Source of the DNA: Pseudomonas syringae CC1557
GTDB lineage: Bacteria > Pseudomonadota > Gammaproteobacteria > Pseudomonadales > Pseudomonadaceae
Reading direction: 5' to 3'
Length of the DNA: 64,000 nucleotides
NCBI RefSeq assembly: GCF_000452705.1
Contig: NZ_CP007014.1
Location: forward strand, 1,302,001-1,366,000
The notes under the pieces were generated by a model. It was not told the DNA's origin. It saw only the letters and a program-made list of their open reading frames with translations, and did no database searches. Below, one piece after another: positions 1-9,624 of this stretch. Within the stretch, counting starts at the first letter, position 1; each line of letters opens with the position of its first letter. The position numbers and the translations under genes are program-made.

Positions 1-758
1 ATCGAACCGATACCGCCCAGTACTGCGGCAGTGAACGCTTTCAGACCGACGAGGAAGCCCGCGTTGGGGTTGATCACGCCGTATTGCATGCTCAGCAGCA
101 TCGCAGCGACGGCTGCGAGTGCCGCACCGATCACGAAGGTCAGGGCGATGATGTTGTTGGTGTTGATCCCCAGTAGGTTGGCCATCTTCATGTCTTCGGC
201 GCAGGCGCGGCAGGCGCGGCCCATTCGCGAGCGGGAAATGAACAGGGTCAGGCCGGTCATGGCCAGCAGAGTGACGACAAACACCACGATCTGCATGTAG
301 GAAATCAGCACCTCCTGCGAACCACCTGGCCCGAACGACAGGCTGCCGGGCAGCAGGTTGGGAATGGCAAAGTTGCCGGAACCCTGGGAAAGCTGAACCG
401 AGTTCTGCAGGAAGATCGACATGCCGATCGCAGAAATCAGTGGAATCAAACGGTTGCTGTTGCGCAACGGGCGGTAGGCTACGCGCTCGATGCTGTATCC
501 GTAGGCGCTGGTCACGATAATAGTTGCGGCAAAACCGGCAATCATCAGCAACGGCAGGCTGTGAATCCCCAGCATCGCCAGACCGGCGAGTGCCATGAAA
601 GCAACATAGGAACCGATCATGTACACCTCGCCGTGGGCGAAGTTGATCATTCCGATGATGCCGTAGACCATCGTGTATCCGATGGCGATCAATGCATACG
701 TACTGCCAATGGTCAGGCCATTGACCAGTTGCTGCATGTAGTGGAATAACTCGGGCAT
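1..758 (-). CDS. livH: Branched-chain amino acid ABC transporter permease LivH (3' end cut by window)
   Basis: Inner-membrane permease of the leucine/isoleucine/valine high-affinity ABC importer. Reading the minus strand from the ATG at 756-758, the product begins MPELFHYMQQLVNGLTIGS and continues as a hydrophobic protein, closely resembling the start of Pseudomonas LivH/BraD (family about 300 residues; about 252 codons are visible here). An AGGAG Shine-Dalgarno sequence sits eight bases upstream of the ATG. It lies downstream of the binding-protein gene livK in the same orientation, separated by a hairpin terminator that probably lowers read-through so that the binding protein is made in excess. 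The gene is incomplete because the window begins inside it, not because it is broken. Confidence 0.93.
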   Translation of the reverse strand, partial: MPELFHYMQQLVNGLTIGSTYALIAIGYTMVYGIIGMINFAHGEVYMIGSYVAFMALAGLAMLGIHSLPLLMIAGFAATIIVTSAYGYSIERVAYRPLRNSNRLIPLISAIGMSIFLQNSVQLSQGSGNFAIPNLLPGSLSFGPGGSQEVLISYMQIVVFVVTLLAMTGLTLFISRSRMGRACRACAEDMKMANLLGINTNNIIALTFVIGAALAAVAAMLLSMQYGVINPNAGFLVGLKAFTAAVLGGIGS

Positions 759-930
759 TTACCGCGCTCCTAAAAACCTGATCTGCATTTCTCTGCATCG
801 AGCCGGGTCGCATTCTGTCGATACGTTGCTCGTGACGCTGTCAGAGAACCGCTGGCAACGGTTTTAAGATTTTCAGGGGGCTTCGTTGCGCAGGTCTGTT
901 GTCAGAGGGTGCGAACGGGCCGGGATTTGT

Positions 931-962
931 AAAACAAAGCCCACTGCACAGGCAGTGGGCTT
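931..962 (-). terminator. Intrinsic terminator/attenuator between livK and livH
   Basis: An 11-bp perfect stem (937-947 with 952-962, AAGCCCACTGC) has a 4-base loop. On the minus strand it is followed by a T-rich stretch (TTTGTTTT). It lies just after the livK stop, so it should end most livK transcripts before livH. Confidence 0.85.
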
Positions 963-981
963 CGAGGGTTGACGCAGCAGC

Positions 982-2106
982 TTATTTGGCAGCTTCGGTC
1001 TTGGGCTTGCCGAAGTGCCACTCGTAGACCACGAACTGGAAGTTCTTCAGGTCGCCCTTGGCGTCATAGCTCAGCTCGCCCATTGGCGTCTTGAAGCTAC
1101 CGGCATGGATGGCGGCTGCCACCTTGGCGGTGTCTTCGGACTTGGCGGCAGTGATGCCGTCAGCAATGACCTGCACGGCGGAGTAGGACGGGTACACGAA
1201 CGGGCCGCTCGGGTCCTCCCCTTTGGCTTTGAAGGCTTCGGTCAGCGCCTGGTTGGCCGGGTCCTGGTCAAAGGATTTCGGCAGGGTGACCAGCAAGCCT
1301 TCGGAAGCTTCGCCAGCAATTTGCGAGATGGAATCGTTGCCGACGCCTTCAGGGCCCATGAACTTGGCGTTCAGGCCTTTTTCCTTGGACTGACGCAGGA
1401 TCTGGCCCAGCTCAGGGTGGTAGCCGCCGTAGTAGACGAAGTCGACGTTGGCCTGCTTGAGCTTGGCGATCAGCGACGAGAAGTCCTTGTCGCCAGCGTT
1501 GATGCCTTCGAAAAGTGCAACCTTGACGCCTTTTTTCTCCAGCGTTTGCTTGACTGCCGTCGCAATACCTTCGCCGTATTGCTGCTTGTCGTGGATGACA
1601 GCAACGATTTTCGGCTTGGCGACGTCGGCAATGTAGTTGCCTGCAGCCGGGCCCTGGGCGCTGTCGAGACCGATGGTACGGAATACCAGTTTGTAACCGC
1701 GCGCGGTGATTTCCGGGCTGGTGGCAGCCGGTGTCACCATGATGATGCCTTCGTCTTCATAGACGTCGGACGCAGGTTGAGTGGAGCTGGAGCAGAGGTG
1801 ACCGACAACGTATTTCACGCCGTCATTGACCACTTTGTTGGCGACTGCAACGGCCTGTTTCGGATCGCACACGTCATCATATTCGACGGCCTCAAGCTGC
1901 TTGCCGTCCACGCCGCCTTTGGCGTTGATCTGCTCGATCGCCATTTTGGCGCCGTTGAACTGCATGGTGCCGTATTCGGCAACCGGACCGGTTTTGGGGC
2001 CGGCGATACCGATCTTGATGGTGTCAGCTGCGAACGAATGGCTGGCAACCCCAGCGATAACCAGTGCGGCAAACAGCCTGGACAGCTTATTAGTACCCTT
2101 AGTCAT
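982..2106 (-). CDS. livK: Branched-chain amino acid ABC transporter periplasmic binding protein LivK/BraC
   Basis: Periplasmic type 1 solute-binding protein that delivers leucine, isoleucine and valine to the LivHMGF complex. The ORF can be extended upstream to 2301, but the ATG at 2104-2106 is chosen because it starts a typical signal peptide (MTKGTNKLSRLFAALVIAG, then cleavage near SFAA-DTIKIG), has GGAG just upstream, and gives 374 residues, close to the roughly 373 of P. aeruginosa BraC. The mature start DTIKIGIAGPKTGPVAEYG and the VVGHLCSSSTQPASDVYEDE region are characteristic of the family. It is the first gene of the transporter operon that runs off the left edge, and is separated from livH by a terminator. 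Confidence 0.95.
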   Translation of the reverse strand: MTKGTNKLSRLFAALVIAGVASHSFAADTIKIGIAGPKTGPVAEYGTMQFNGAKMAIEQINAKGGVDGKQLEAVEYDDVCDPKQAVAVANKVVNDGVKYVVGHLCSSSTQPASDVYEDEGIIMVTPAATSPEITARGYKLVFRTIGLDSAQGPAAGNYIADVAKPKIVAVIHDKQQYGEGIATAVKQTLEKKGVKVALFEGINAGDKDFSSLIAKLKQANVDFVYYGGYHPELGQILRQSKEKGLNAKFMGPEGVGNDSISQIAGEASEGLLVTLPKSFDQDPANQALTEAFKAKGEDPSGPFVYPSYSAVQVIADGITAAKSEDTAKVAAAIHAGSFKTPMGELSYDAKGDLKNFQFVVYEWHFGKPKTEAAK

Positions 2107-2434
2107 GATGCTCCACTCTTGCGTTGTAGTTTTTATAATCCTGATGGCCAAAGCTTCAGGACCGGATTCGGTCACCGGTTTTCCCGCACGCCGCCAACTG
2201 TACCGGAACAGTTTAGAGCGCCGCTCGTTGGCTTGGAAAGCCGGGCGTTCAGGGACAAACCGATGCGTGTCGCTTAATCGAAAGAAAGTTACAGAATCCA
2301 ACCACTTGAGTGTCCGAAATCACTTCAGATCCATAAGGTTATCTGCACTTCCCTGCGACGAATCAGCTGCTTCCGGGTTTTTCCCTGAAAGGGTCGGCGC
2401 TATCATTAGGCCGATTTCCTTCCTGGTGAAACCC
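2107..2434. promoter_or_regulatory. Divergent intergenic region between livK and the DUF2288 gene
   Basis: 328 bp without a convincing gene. The livK reading frame stays open through part of it, but this is judged non-coding because the signal peptide starts at 2106. It should hold the livK promoter and that of the DUF2288 gene. I could not assign a specific operator. Confidence 0.5.
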
Positions 2435-2740
2435 ATGACGCAAGAACCTAGCACCCTCTATGCCAAACTGCTCGGCGAAACCGCCTCTATTGCCTGGACT
2501 GAATTGCAACCATTCTTTGCCAAGGGTGCTCTGTTGTGGGTCGAGCTGCCGCTGGATCTGATCGAAGTCGCCGAGGCAGTGGCCGAAAATGATGCAGCCA
2601 GGGTGTCTGCGTGGTTGGCAGACGGGCGCGTGGGCAAGGTGTCTGAAACCAAGGCGCTTGAGCTGGTAGAGACCGATCCGCTGCTATGGGCGGTGGTAGT
2701 GGCACCTTGGGTTTTGATTCAAAACAGGGCGTCAGACTGA
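2435..2740 (+). CDS. DUF2288 family protein
   Basis: Small cytosolic protein of 101 residues, of unknown function. It shows the pattern I associate with DUF2288: an early ETASIAWTELQPFFAKG segment, a central LDLIEVAEAVAENDA helix and the ending LLWAVVVAPWVLIQ. The start at 2435 (MTQEPSTLYAKLLGE) is chosen because the much longer upstream extension of this frame only covers the antisense of livK. The Shine-Dalgarno is weak (TGGTGA). It is divergent from livK and convergent with the downstream MHYT-GGDEF-EAL gene; nothing in the context assigns a role. Confidence 0.82.
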   Translation: MTQEPSTLYAKLLGETASIAWTELQPFFAKGALLWVELPLDLIEVAEAVAENDAARVSAWLADGRVGKVSETKALELVETDPLLWAVVVAPWVLIQNRASD

Positions 2741-2864
2741 AAGCCGCACTTTTAGAGTGCCTGCGGGCGAGCCGGACTGGGTGGGAAGGTAACCGTCGAG
2801 GTGTTTGAGTAGCGCATGACCACACATTGCGTTCAGGCGCGCCCAAGGCCTTGTCGGCTGATAT

Positions 2865-5177
2865 TCAGTCGTTGACTCGTGTTCGCAGCGTACGCGGTGC
2901 CCTGAAAAGGGGTAGGGGATCACTCTCTGACGATTCAGCGAAAAGATCCATCGATTGCTGGTTGTCGATCTCTGCCTCTGGTGTATCGAGCCTCGGCGCT
3001 GATGGCGAGAGTGTGTCCGGGACCAACTGGTTCATTTGCCTGACCAGCGGCAGGATGCGCTCGAGTGGCTGCGGTGTGCTGAACAGATAGCCTTGCACGT
3101 AATCACTGCCAAACTTGCGCAGAAATTCCAGTTGTTCAGGCGTTTCCACGCCTTCGGTAACCACTTTCAGGCGCAGCGTGTGCGCCATGACGATAATCGC
3201 CTGGACGATCTCCATGTCCTGCGGAGACTTGGGGATATCGACGATGAACGAGCGGTCGATTTTCAGCGTGTCCAGAGGCAGACGTTTGAGGTAGGCCAGC
3301 GATGAGTAGCCGGTGCCGAAATCGTCAATCGACAGCGAAACTCCCAGGCTGCGAATCTGCTTGAGCATCAGAATGGTGTTGCTGATATTGCCCATCAGGG
3401 CGTTTTCGGTCACTTCCAGTTCCAGTCGGCCGGGGGCGACGTTGGCGTCGGCCAGTGCGTGTTCGACTTCTTCGACCAGTTCGTCGCGGCCCAGATTGAG
3501 TGCTGAACAGTTCACGGCGATGATTAGCTGTTCGAGGCCTTCCTGGCGCAAGGTGCCCAAGTCATGGCAGGCACGGCGCAGGACCCAGTTATCCAGCTCG
3601 GCAATCAGACCATTGGCCTCGGCGATGCCGATGAACCGATCCGGCACCAGCAGGCCGTGCTGCGGATGATTCCAGCGCACCAGTGCTTCCAGCTTGGCAA
3701 TTTGGCCGGTGCGCAGGTCAACGATAGGCTGGTAATACACTTGCAGACCGGTCTCTTCGCGCAAGGCGCTGCGCAGTTCTTCTTCCAGATGCAGCTCCAT
3801 GCTGGCCTTGGTTTTCAGGTCCGGGCTGAAGAAATTGACCCTATTGCGCCCGGCACCTTTCGACTGATAAAGCGCCAGGTCGGCATGTTTGAGCAGTTCG
3901 TCGCAGGTGACGCCATCACGCGGAAACACGGCGATGCCGATGCTGGTGGTCATGACCATGCGTCTTCCCGCGAGGGCGATGGTTTCCTTCATTTTCTGCA
4001 TGACCCGATGCGCCAGATGCCGCGCCTCTTCGTAATCGGGAATGCTCAGCAAGATGCAGAACTCGTCGCCGCCAAAGCGCGCTACCACGTCCTGCACGCG
4101 CGTCGCACTGCGAATGCGTTCGGCGATGACCTTGAGCAACTCGTCACCGGCATCGTGGCCCAGGCTGTCGTTGATACGCTTGAAGTGGTCGATGTCGAGA
4201 AACATCACCGCGAGCATGCCGTTACCGAGGGTGTGCTCCAACAGTTTCTCGGCAAATATCTGATTGAAGCCGCGGCGGTTGATCAGGTTGGTCAGCGGGT
4301 CGTAATGCGCCACTTGCTGCAGCGAGACGCGAGCCTGATCCAACTGGCTGAGCAGGGTGTTGACCCGTTGCAGGTCATGCTCCTTGCTTTGCAGCTTTTT
4401 GTCGGCCATGGCAGCGCTGATACTCCCGGCGATGATCAGCAGCGTGATGGCGGCAATGGTCAGCCCCAGTTGCTGGCTGTTCCCGGTGCTGGGGGTCAGC
4501 AGTTCCGAGCCTTCGGGCATGACCAGTCGTAATGCTTTCATGCCCATCAGGTGCATGGTCAGCAAGCCGGCACCCAGCAACAGGCTGACGCTGTAACGAA
4601 ACATCTGGTGGAACATGCCACTGTGCTGACGCAGGTGCCGAGCCAGTGTCAGCAGCGCAATACTGGAAAGGACGGCAACCAGTATCGAAAGCGAGAACAT
4701 CCGTGGTTCGTAGTATTGAGTGGCGGCCGAGCGCATCGCAGACATGCCGAGGTAGTGCATGACGCTGATGCCGATGCCCATCACCACCGAACTGAACAGG
4801 CAGTTTTTGATGCTCAGTGTCGGTGAGGTCAATGCTCTCATTGCGATCAATGCAGTCAGCAGCACAATCAGCAATGAAACCAGGGTGACGGTCAGGTCAT
4901 AAGTCAACGCCAGCGGGGCCTGAAAGGCCAGCATGCTGATAAAGTGCATGGCCCATACGCCGCCAGCCAGGCACAGCGCACCCAGGGCTTTCCACAGGCG
5001 ACGGCTTTTCACAGCTTCGACGTGAATGACCCGGTCGGCAATGTCCAGCGTGGCAAAGCACGCAGCGCAGGCCACTCCGTAAGCCAGCGCCACGAGAAAT
5101 ATATTGTGACTACAGTCGATCAGCAGTTGCCCGTCCGCTGGAAAGCCAGCAAACATGTTTAAACCCAGCCACTCCAT
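2865..5177 (-). CDS. Membrane MHYT-GGDEF-EAL cyclic-di-GMP protein
   Basis: A 770-residue inner-membrane protein. The N-terminal part has several hydrophobic helices carrying three MHYT-type motifs (AMHFISM, VMHYLGM and TMHLMGM), a sensor module thought to bind copper and respond to gases or redox. A GGDEF domain follows with an intact GGDEF signature (near residue 367), then an EAL domain with intact EALVRWNHP (near 497) and the downstream DDFGTGYSSL motif. Both catalytic signatures are present, so it could both make and degrade c-di-GMP. The architecture is that of P. aeruginosa MucR and NbdA, which link c-di-GMP to alginate or nitric-oxide dispersal; which one it matches cannot be told by eye. 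It is monocistronic in appearance and convergent with the DUF2288 gene. Confidence 0.93.
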   Translation of the reverse strand: MEWLGLNMFAGFPADGQLLIDCSHNIFLVALAYGVACAACFATLDIADRVIHVEAVKSRRLWKALGALCLAGGVWAMHFISMLAFQAPLALTYDLTVTLVSLLIVLLTALIAMRALTSPTLSIKNCLFSSVVMGIGISVMHYLGMSAMRSAATQYYEPRMFSLSILVAVLSSIALLTLARHLRQHSGMFHQMFRYSVSLLLGAGLLTMHLMGMKALRLVMPEGSELLTPSTGNSQQLGLTIAAITLLIIAGSISAAMADKKLQSKEHDLQRVNTLLSQLDQARVSLQQVAHYDPLTNLINRRGFNQIFAEKLLEHTLGNGMLAVMFLDIDHFKRINDSLGHDAGDELLKVIAERIRSATRVQDVVARFGGDEFCILLSIPDYEEARHLAHRVMQKMKETIALAGRRMVMTTSIGIAVFPRDGVTCDELLKHADLALYQSKGAGRNRVNFFSPDLKTKASMELHLEEELRSALREETGLQVYYQPIVDLRTGQIAKLEALVRWNHPQHGLLVPDRFIGIAEANGLIAELDNWVLRRACHDLGTLRQEGLEQLIIAVNCSALNLGRDELVEEVEHALADANVAPGRLELEVTENALMGNISNTILMLKQIRSLGVSLSIDDFGTGYSSLAYLKRLPLDTLKIDRSFIVDIPKSPQDMEIVQAIIVMAHTLRLKVVTEGVETPEQLEFLRKFGSDYVQGYLFSTPQPLERILPLVRQMNQLVPDTLSPSAPRLDTPEAEIDNQQSMDLFAESSESDPLPLFRAPRTLRTRVND

Positions 5178-5515
5178 AGCGTGCCCTATGTGTTCACTAC
5201 AGGGCGCCGAGGCTTGAAACCCGGCGATCTAAGGTGAAGTATAGAGGCTGTTTTCAACCTGCCAATACAGAAGGTGCCAATTTGGCATCAAAGTGATGGC
5301 CGGTGCTTTTGGCGCCTGAAAAGGGCATGTGCAAATTACGACGCAGAGCGTCCGGAAGGGGGTACCCCTGCTGAGCACTCAGCGTCATACACAAGTCCAA
5401 CTGACTCTTGTGCAGTGCGTCATGCCTCGCCCGTAGCCACTGCACAAAGAAGCGCTTTTTTACCGCGATGGCCCTGGCGACGCAGATTGCGACCTTAGTG
5501 ACGGCTGAGTCCTGG
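5178..5515. other. Intergenic stretch without a supported gene
   Basis: Follows the start of the MHYT-GGDEF-EAL gene and presumably contains its promoter. Short ORFs exist on both strands, but none has a convincing start, domain or codon pattern. It leads into the structured repeat at 5516. Confidence 0.5.
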
Positions 5516-5700
5516 CACTGATCCGGGGGATGCTCGGCAGGACGCCGAGCAAGCCGCACCGGGCCATGGATGGCCCGTTGCGGCGACCTCCGGATCAGTG
5601 ACAGGGCGAAGGAACCCGACGAAGTCGGGCCGGAAACAGGAGCGAGGGGGGTTTGCCTACTTTGGCCCCATCAAAGTAGGTCGCCGAGGGGCGAAAAGGG
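5516..5700. repeat. Structured intergenic repeat with nested inverted repeats
   Basis: An outer perfect 11-bp inverted repeat (CACTGATCCGG at 5516-5526, CCGGATCAGTG at 5590-5600) encloses two further hairpins (GCTCGGC/GCCGAGC about 5532-5550; CGGGCCAT/ATGGCCCG about 5560-5577). A further stem CTACTTTG/CAAAGTAG lies at 5657-5679. The sequence around that last stem is of a kind I remember as dispersed in Pseudomonas intergenic regions. Confidence 0.7.
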
Positions 5701-5740
5701 GGCTCGAGTCGAGCCTGAATCTGTCTGATATCGCAGAGCC

Positions 5741-5868
5741 GTGTGACGCGGAGCGTCACGAAATGCATTACCACGCGGAGTGGGAACGATAAACGCTGCG
5801 TTCAGGCTGCAGCTTTGTTACCCGGAGCTTCACCCCATGCATGCCAACGCGGCGCATTGGCATGATAG
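5741..5868. repeat. P. syringae-type dispersed repeat, two units
   Basis: One unit at about 5741-5790 has the core GACGCGGAGCGTCAC followed by AAATGCATTACCACGCGGAG and TGGGAACGATA. A second unit at about 5836-5868 has ATGCCAACGCGGCGCATTGG and CATGATAG. The same family recurs near 16.2, 28.0 and 33.1-33.2 kb. Small ORFs read through these units are usually called DUF1534; I treat them as non-coding. Confidence 0.8.
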
Positions 5869-5898
5869 GGGGGGAAGAGGTTCAGGCGCTCAGGACCT

Positions 5899-8745
5899 TT
5901 ATCCCGCGACCAGTACCCGGATCGCCTCCAGGCGCAGCGCTGCTTTTTCAAGCATTGCCAGGCCTTGTTCGCGCTGGGTGCGCAGGGCAACCAGTTCACT
6001 GTCGCGTACGGTCGGGTTGACGGCTTGCAGCGCGGTCAGACGGGCCAGTTCCTCTTCGGTATCGGCTGCCAGACGGCGCTGGGCTTCGGCCACACGCTCG
6101 GCATGCTTCGGCGTGATCTTCTCTTCGCCCGCATTGATCCTCGGGGTCAGCAAGTCACGTTGCGCCTGGATAAACTTGTTGGCGCTCGCCCGCGGTACGC
6201 TTTCGAGCTGATCGTTCAGGGTATTGAACGACACACGGCTCGACAGATCATTACCGTTTTGATCAAGCAGGCAGCGCAGGGCAGCAGGCGGCAGGTAGCG
6301 CCCCAGTTGCAACGAGCGCGGCGCGACCACTTCGCTGACATAGATCAGCTCCAGCAGCACGGTGCCCGGCTTGAGCGCCTTGTTCTTGATCAACGCCACG
6401 GCCGTGTTGCCCATCGAACCGGACAGCACCAGATCCATGCCGCCCTGAACCATCGGGTGCTCCCAGGTGATGAACTGCATGTCTTCGCGAGACAGCGCCT
6501 GATTGCGGTCGTAGGTGATGGTCACGCCTTCGTCGTCGCCCAGCGGGAAGCTGGCATCAAGCATTTTCTCGCTCGGCTTGAGGATCAGCGCGTTTTCCGA
6601 GTGGTCTTCGCTGTCGATGCCAAATGCGTCGAACAGGGTTTCCATGTAGACCGGCAGGCTGAACTGATCGTCCTGGTCAAGGATCGCTTCGACCAGCGCT
6701 TCACCCTCACCGGCACCGCCGGAGTTGAGTTCCAGCAGGCGGTCGCGGCCAGTGTGCAGTTCGCTTTCCAGGCGTTCACGCTCGGAACGCGCCTCATTGA
6801 TCAGGTTTTGCCACTCGTCATCGTCACCGCTTTCCAGCAGCGGCAGCAGACGCGGGCCAAACTTATGCTGCAAGGCGTTGCCGGTCGGGCAGGTATTGAG
6901 GAAGGCATTGAGCGCTTCGTGATACCACTGGAACAGGCGGGCCTGCGGGCTGGTTTCAAGGAACGGCACGTGCAGTTCGATGGTGTGCTTCTGGCCGATC
7001 CGGTCCAGACGCCCGATACGCTGTTCCAGCAAATCCGGGTGCGACGGCAGGTCGAATAGAACCAGATGGTGAGAGAACTGGAAGTTGCGGCCTTCACTGC
7101 CTATTTCCGAACAGATCAGTACCTGAGCGCCGAACTCTTCGTCGGCAAAATAAGCCGCAGCACGGTCGCGTTCAAGAATGTTCATGCCTTCGTGGAAGAC
7201 TGTAGCCGGGATGCCGGAGCGAACGCGCAGGGCGTCTTCCAGGTCCATGGCGGTTTCAGCGTGGGCGCAGATGACCAGCACCTTGACGCGCTTGAGCATC
7301 TTCAGCGTATCGATCAGCCAGTCGACGCGTGGATCGAAGCGCCACCAGCGTTCTTCTTCGCTGACCTCCGAATGTGCCTGGAAGCTCACTTCAGGGTAAA
7401 GATCGGCATGCTCGCCCACCGGCAATTCAAGGTACTCAACCGGGCAGGGCAGCGGGTATTCGTGCAGCTTGCGTTCCGGGAAACCCTGCACGGCGGCGCG
7501 GGTATTGCGGAACAGCACGCGGCCAGTGCCATGACGGTCCAGCAACTCGCGAATCAGGCGCGCCTTGGCTTCGTCGTCGCCTGCATTGACAGCCGCCAGC
7601 AGCGTGTCGCCTTCAGCGCCGAGGAAACCATGAATGGTGGCCTGCGCTTCCGGTGACAGCTTGCCCTTGTCGAGCAATTCCTGAACGGCCTTGGCCACCG
7701 GGCGATAGTTCTCGCTTTCGGCACGGAAGGCTTTCAGGTCGTGGAAACGGTTCGGGTCGAGCAGGCGCAGACGCGCGAAGTGGCTGTCCTGACCCAGTTG
7801 TTCCGGGGTCGCGGTCAGCAGCAGTACGCCGGGAATTACTTCGGCGAGCTGCTCGACCAGCGAATATTCGCGGCTGGCCTTGTCTTCGTGCCAGACCAGG
7901 TGATGCGCTTCGTCGACCACCATCAGGTCCCAGCCCGCTGCAAACAAGGCGTCCTGGGCTTTTTCGTCTTCGACCAGCCACTCCAGCGCAATCAGCGCCA
8001 GCTGGGTATCTTCGAACGGGTTGCCTGCATCGCTTTCCATGAAGCGTTCGGCATCGAACAGCGCAACCTGCAGGTTGAAGCGGCGACGCATCTCTACCAG
8101 CCATTGGTGCTGGAGGTTTTCCGGCACCAGAATCAGCACGCGGTTGGCGCGCCCCGAGAGCAACTGACGATGAATCACCAGGCCGGCTTCGATGGTCTTG
8201 CCCAGGCCCACTTCGTCAGCCAGCAATACGCGTGGTGCGATGCGGTCAGCGACCTCGCGAGCGATGTGCAACTGATGCGCGATAGGCTGAGCGCGCACGC
8301 CGCCCAGGCCCCAGAGCGAGGACTGCAATTGGCGACTGGTGTGCTCAAGCGTGTTGTAGCGCAGCGAGAACCATGACAACTGGTCGATCTGGCCGGCGAA
8401 CAGACGGTCAGTCGCCAGGCGGAACTGGATAAAGTTCGACAGTTGTGTTTCCGGCAGCGTGACCACTTCGTTCTGCGCGTTCAGGCCGTGGTAGACCAGC
8501 AGGCCGTCGACATCATCGACTTCGCGAACGGTCATCTTCCAGTTTTCGAAGTGCGTGATCACGTCGCCCGGAGAGAAGCGTACGCGGGTCAGCGGAGCAT
8601 TCCGCAGTGCATACTGACGCGTTTCGCCAGTGGCCGGATAGAGCACGGTCAACAAGCGGCCGTCCTGTGCCAGAACGGTGCCCAAACCCAGCTCGGCTTC
8701 GCTGTCGCTAATCCAGCGTTGCCCCGGTTGATACTGCTGCGCCAT
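5899..8745 (-). CDS. rapA: RNA polymerase-associated ATPase RapA (HepA), SWI2/SNF2 family
   Basis: A 948-residue SWI/SNF ATPase that binds RNA polymerase and helps recycle stalled or post-termination polymerase. The start is taken at 8745 ([20 protein letters not shown]), which matches the usual RapA N-terminus and length, rather than the upstream in-frame ATG at 8805; GGGAG lies about ten bases before it. Visible motifs are Walker A in [14 protein letters not shown] (about residue 180), the DEAH box VDEAHHLVW (about 278), the TATPEQLGQ segment, and helicase motif VI with [17 protein letters not shown]-terminal RapA-specific region follows. It is monocistronic and divergent from the small gene at 8978, as I remember the order in P. 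aeruginosa (PA3308). Confidence 0.96.
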   Translation of the reverse strand: MAQQYQPGQRWISDSEAELGLGTVLAQDGRLLTVLYPATGETRQYALRNAPLTRVRFSPGDVITHFENWKMTVREVDDVDGLLVYHGLNAQNEVVTLPETQLSNFIQFRLATDRLFAGQIDQLSWFSLRYNTLEHTSRQLQSSLWGLGGVRAQPIAHQLHIAREVADRIAPRVLLADEVGLGKTIEAGLVIHRQLLSGRANRVLILVPENLQHQWLVEMRRRFNLQVALFDAERFMESDAGNPFEDTQLALIALEWLVEDEKAQDALFAAGWDLMVVDEAHHLVWHEDKASREYSLVEQLAEVIPGVLLLTATPEQLGQDSHFARLRLLDPNRFHDLKAFRAESENYRPVAKAVQELLDKGKLSPEAQATIHGFLGAEGDTLLAAVNAGDDEAKARLIRELLDRHGTGRVLFRNTRAAVQGFPERKLHEYPLPCPVEYLELPVGEHADLYPEVSFQAHSEVSEEERWWRFDPRVDWLIDTLKMLKRVKVLVICAHAETAMDLEDALRVRSGIPATVFHEGMNILERDRAAAYFADEEFGAQVLICSEIGSEGRNFQFSHHLVLFDLPSHPDLLEQRIGRLDRIGQKHTIELHVPFLETSPQARLFQWYHEALNAFLNTCPTGNALQHKFGPRLLPLLESGDDDEWQNLINEARSERERLESELHTGRDRLLELNSGGAGEGEALVEAILDQDDQFSLPVYMETLFDAFGIDSEDHSENALILKPSEKMLDASFPLGDDEGVTITYDRNQALSREDMQFITWEHPMVQGGMDLVLSGSMGNTAVALIKNKALKPGTVLLELIYVSEVVAPRSLQLGRYLPPAALRCLLDQNGNDLSSRVSFNTLNDQLESVPRASANKFIQAQRDLLTPRINAGEEKITPKHAERVAEAQRRLAADTEEELARLTALQAVNPTVRDSELVALRTQREQGLAMLEKAALRLEAIRVLVAG

Positions 8746-8977
8746 GCTGCCTGTCTCCCGCTTGAAAAAGCCGACTATGTTAACGGAACGCGCCCCGAAG
8801 ACCAAAGGTGGCGTGAAAATACCCTGCCAAAACCCTCGATTCGCAGTGGATATTCAGTTCCATGACACTAATTTCACTAAATGCAGTCAGAAAGTTCTTA
8901 TAGATTACCGTAACCCGGTCCATATCGGTTCAAGTTGCCCAGTGCACGGCCGAAACCCCGGTAAGAGGAGAACAACC

Positions 8978-9316
8978 ATGCTGCAACCTATGCTTCCGTT
9001 AAGTGTGGTGCCCGTGACATCACAGATGGACCCGGCCAAACGCGTGCCGGACATCCCGCCTGTCGCGCCGGTGCAAGAGAGTTCAAGCGAGACCTCCATC
9101 GACTTGCACAATCAGGATACTGAACGCAGTGCGTTGCTATTGCGTGAAGAGCAGCAGCGTCAGCAACAGCATCACGGGCGTTCCCATGATGAGGCCGAGG
9201 AGTATCAGGGGCTGGTCGTTCCAGGTGACTCGCTGAATGCCGACAATACCGTACCTGTTGTTCCTCTGATTGATGACGAGCCGCGTCAGGGCCTCTGGGT
9301 CGATATTCAGATCTGA
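8978..9316 (+). CDS. Conserved small protein of unknown function (PA3307-like position)
   Basis: A 112-residue acidic, proline- and glutamine-rich protein beginning MLQPMLPLSVVPVTSQ. It has no signal peptide, membrane segment or recognisable domain and is probably partly disordered; a charged stretch rich in Glu, Gln, Arg and His (EEQQRQQQHH) lies in the middle. The start is well supported by a strong AAGAGGAGAAC ribosome-binding site. Its place next to rapA matches a small conserved hypothetical gene in P. aeruginosa. No function is proposed. Confidence 0.75.
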   Translation: MLQPMLPLSVVPVTSQMDPAKRVPDIPPVAPVQESSSETSIDLHNQDTERSALLLREEQQRQQQHHGRSHDEAEEYQGLVVPGDSLNADNTVPVVPLIDDEPRQGLWVDIQI

Positions 9317-9404
9317 TGGCCCGGTCATCCGGTTCTGCACTGGTCACAGTCGCTGCGATTAAGCATTATTAGTGCTGATTTCCCGTGTTCGAGAACCGCA
9401 AGCC

Positions 9405-9560
9405 ATGAGCGACGACGAAAAACTGATCGATTTGAGCGCCGAACGCGCCAAGCGCGTTCATGATCTGAACGACAAGCGTCTCAATGAAGTGCGCAACGCC
9501 TTCGAGCAGGCGATGCCTTTGGGTAAAAAAAAGCCCAGGAAAAAGCCTAAAAAAAGCTGA
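9405..9560 (+). CDS. Small basic-tailed conserved protein
   Basis: A 51-residue protein, MSDDEKLIDLSAERAKRVHD at the N-terminus, with a charged helical body and a lysine/arginine-rich tail (GKKKPRKKPKKS) that suggests nucleic-acid or ribosome contact. The start ATG is at 9405-9407 with only a weak GAGAA-type ribosome site. It follows the 112-residue gene in the same direction and precedes the small RNA locus. Unknown function; a real gene judging by its coherent composition and its conserved position as I recall it in Pseudomonas. Confidence 0.65.
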   Translation: MSDDEKLIDLSAERAKRVHDLNDKRLNEVRNAFEQAMPLGKKKPRKKPKKS

Positions 9561-9577
9561 TCCGCCCTCTGCTCCCT

Positions 9578-9591
9578 TGATCTGGATCAAC
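9578..9591 (+). promoter_or_regulatory. ANR/FNR box upstream of a small RNA
   Basis: TTGATCTGGATCAA fits the FNR/ANR consensus TTGAT-N4-ATCAA perfectly. Its centre (9584.5) lies about 41 bases before a predicted start near 9625, the classical class II activator spacing. A -10-like TATTCT is at 9613-9618. This predicts induction under oxygen limitation. Confidence 0.8.
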
Positions 9592-9624
9592 TCGCCCCTG
9601 CACGCCTTTACGTATTCTCAATGC

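Noticed and set aside
1015..2277. Long plus-strand ORF across livK
   Set aside because: Antisense shadow of a high-GC gene; livK on the other strand has a signal peptide and full family match.
5254..5559. Minus-strand 101-codon ORF in the rapA/MHYT gap
   Set aside because: It runs into the structured repeat and looks like repeat-derived reading frame rather than a gene.
9137..9340. Minus-strand 67-codon ORF with a hydrophobic C-terminal segment
   Set aside because: It lies antisense to the 112-residue gene, which has a strong ribosome site; the hydrophobic stretch is the complement of the charged Glu/Gln-rich region.
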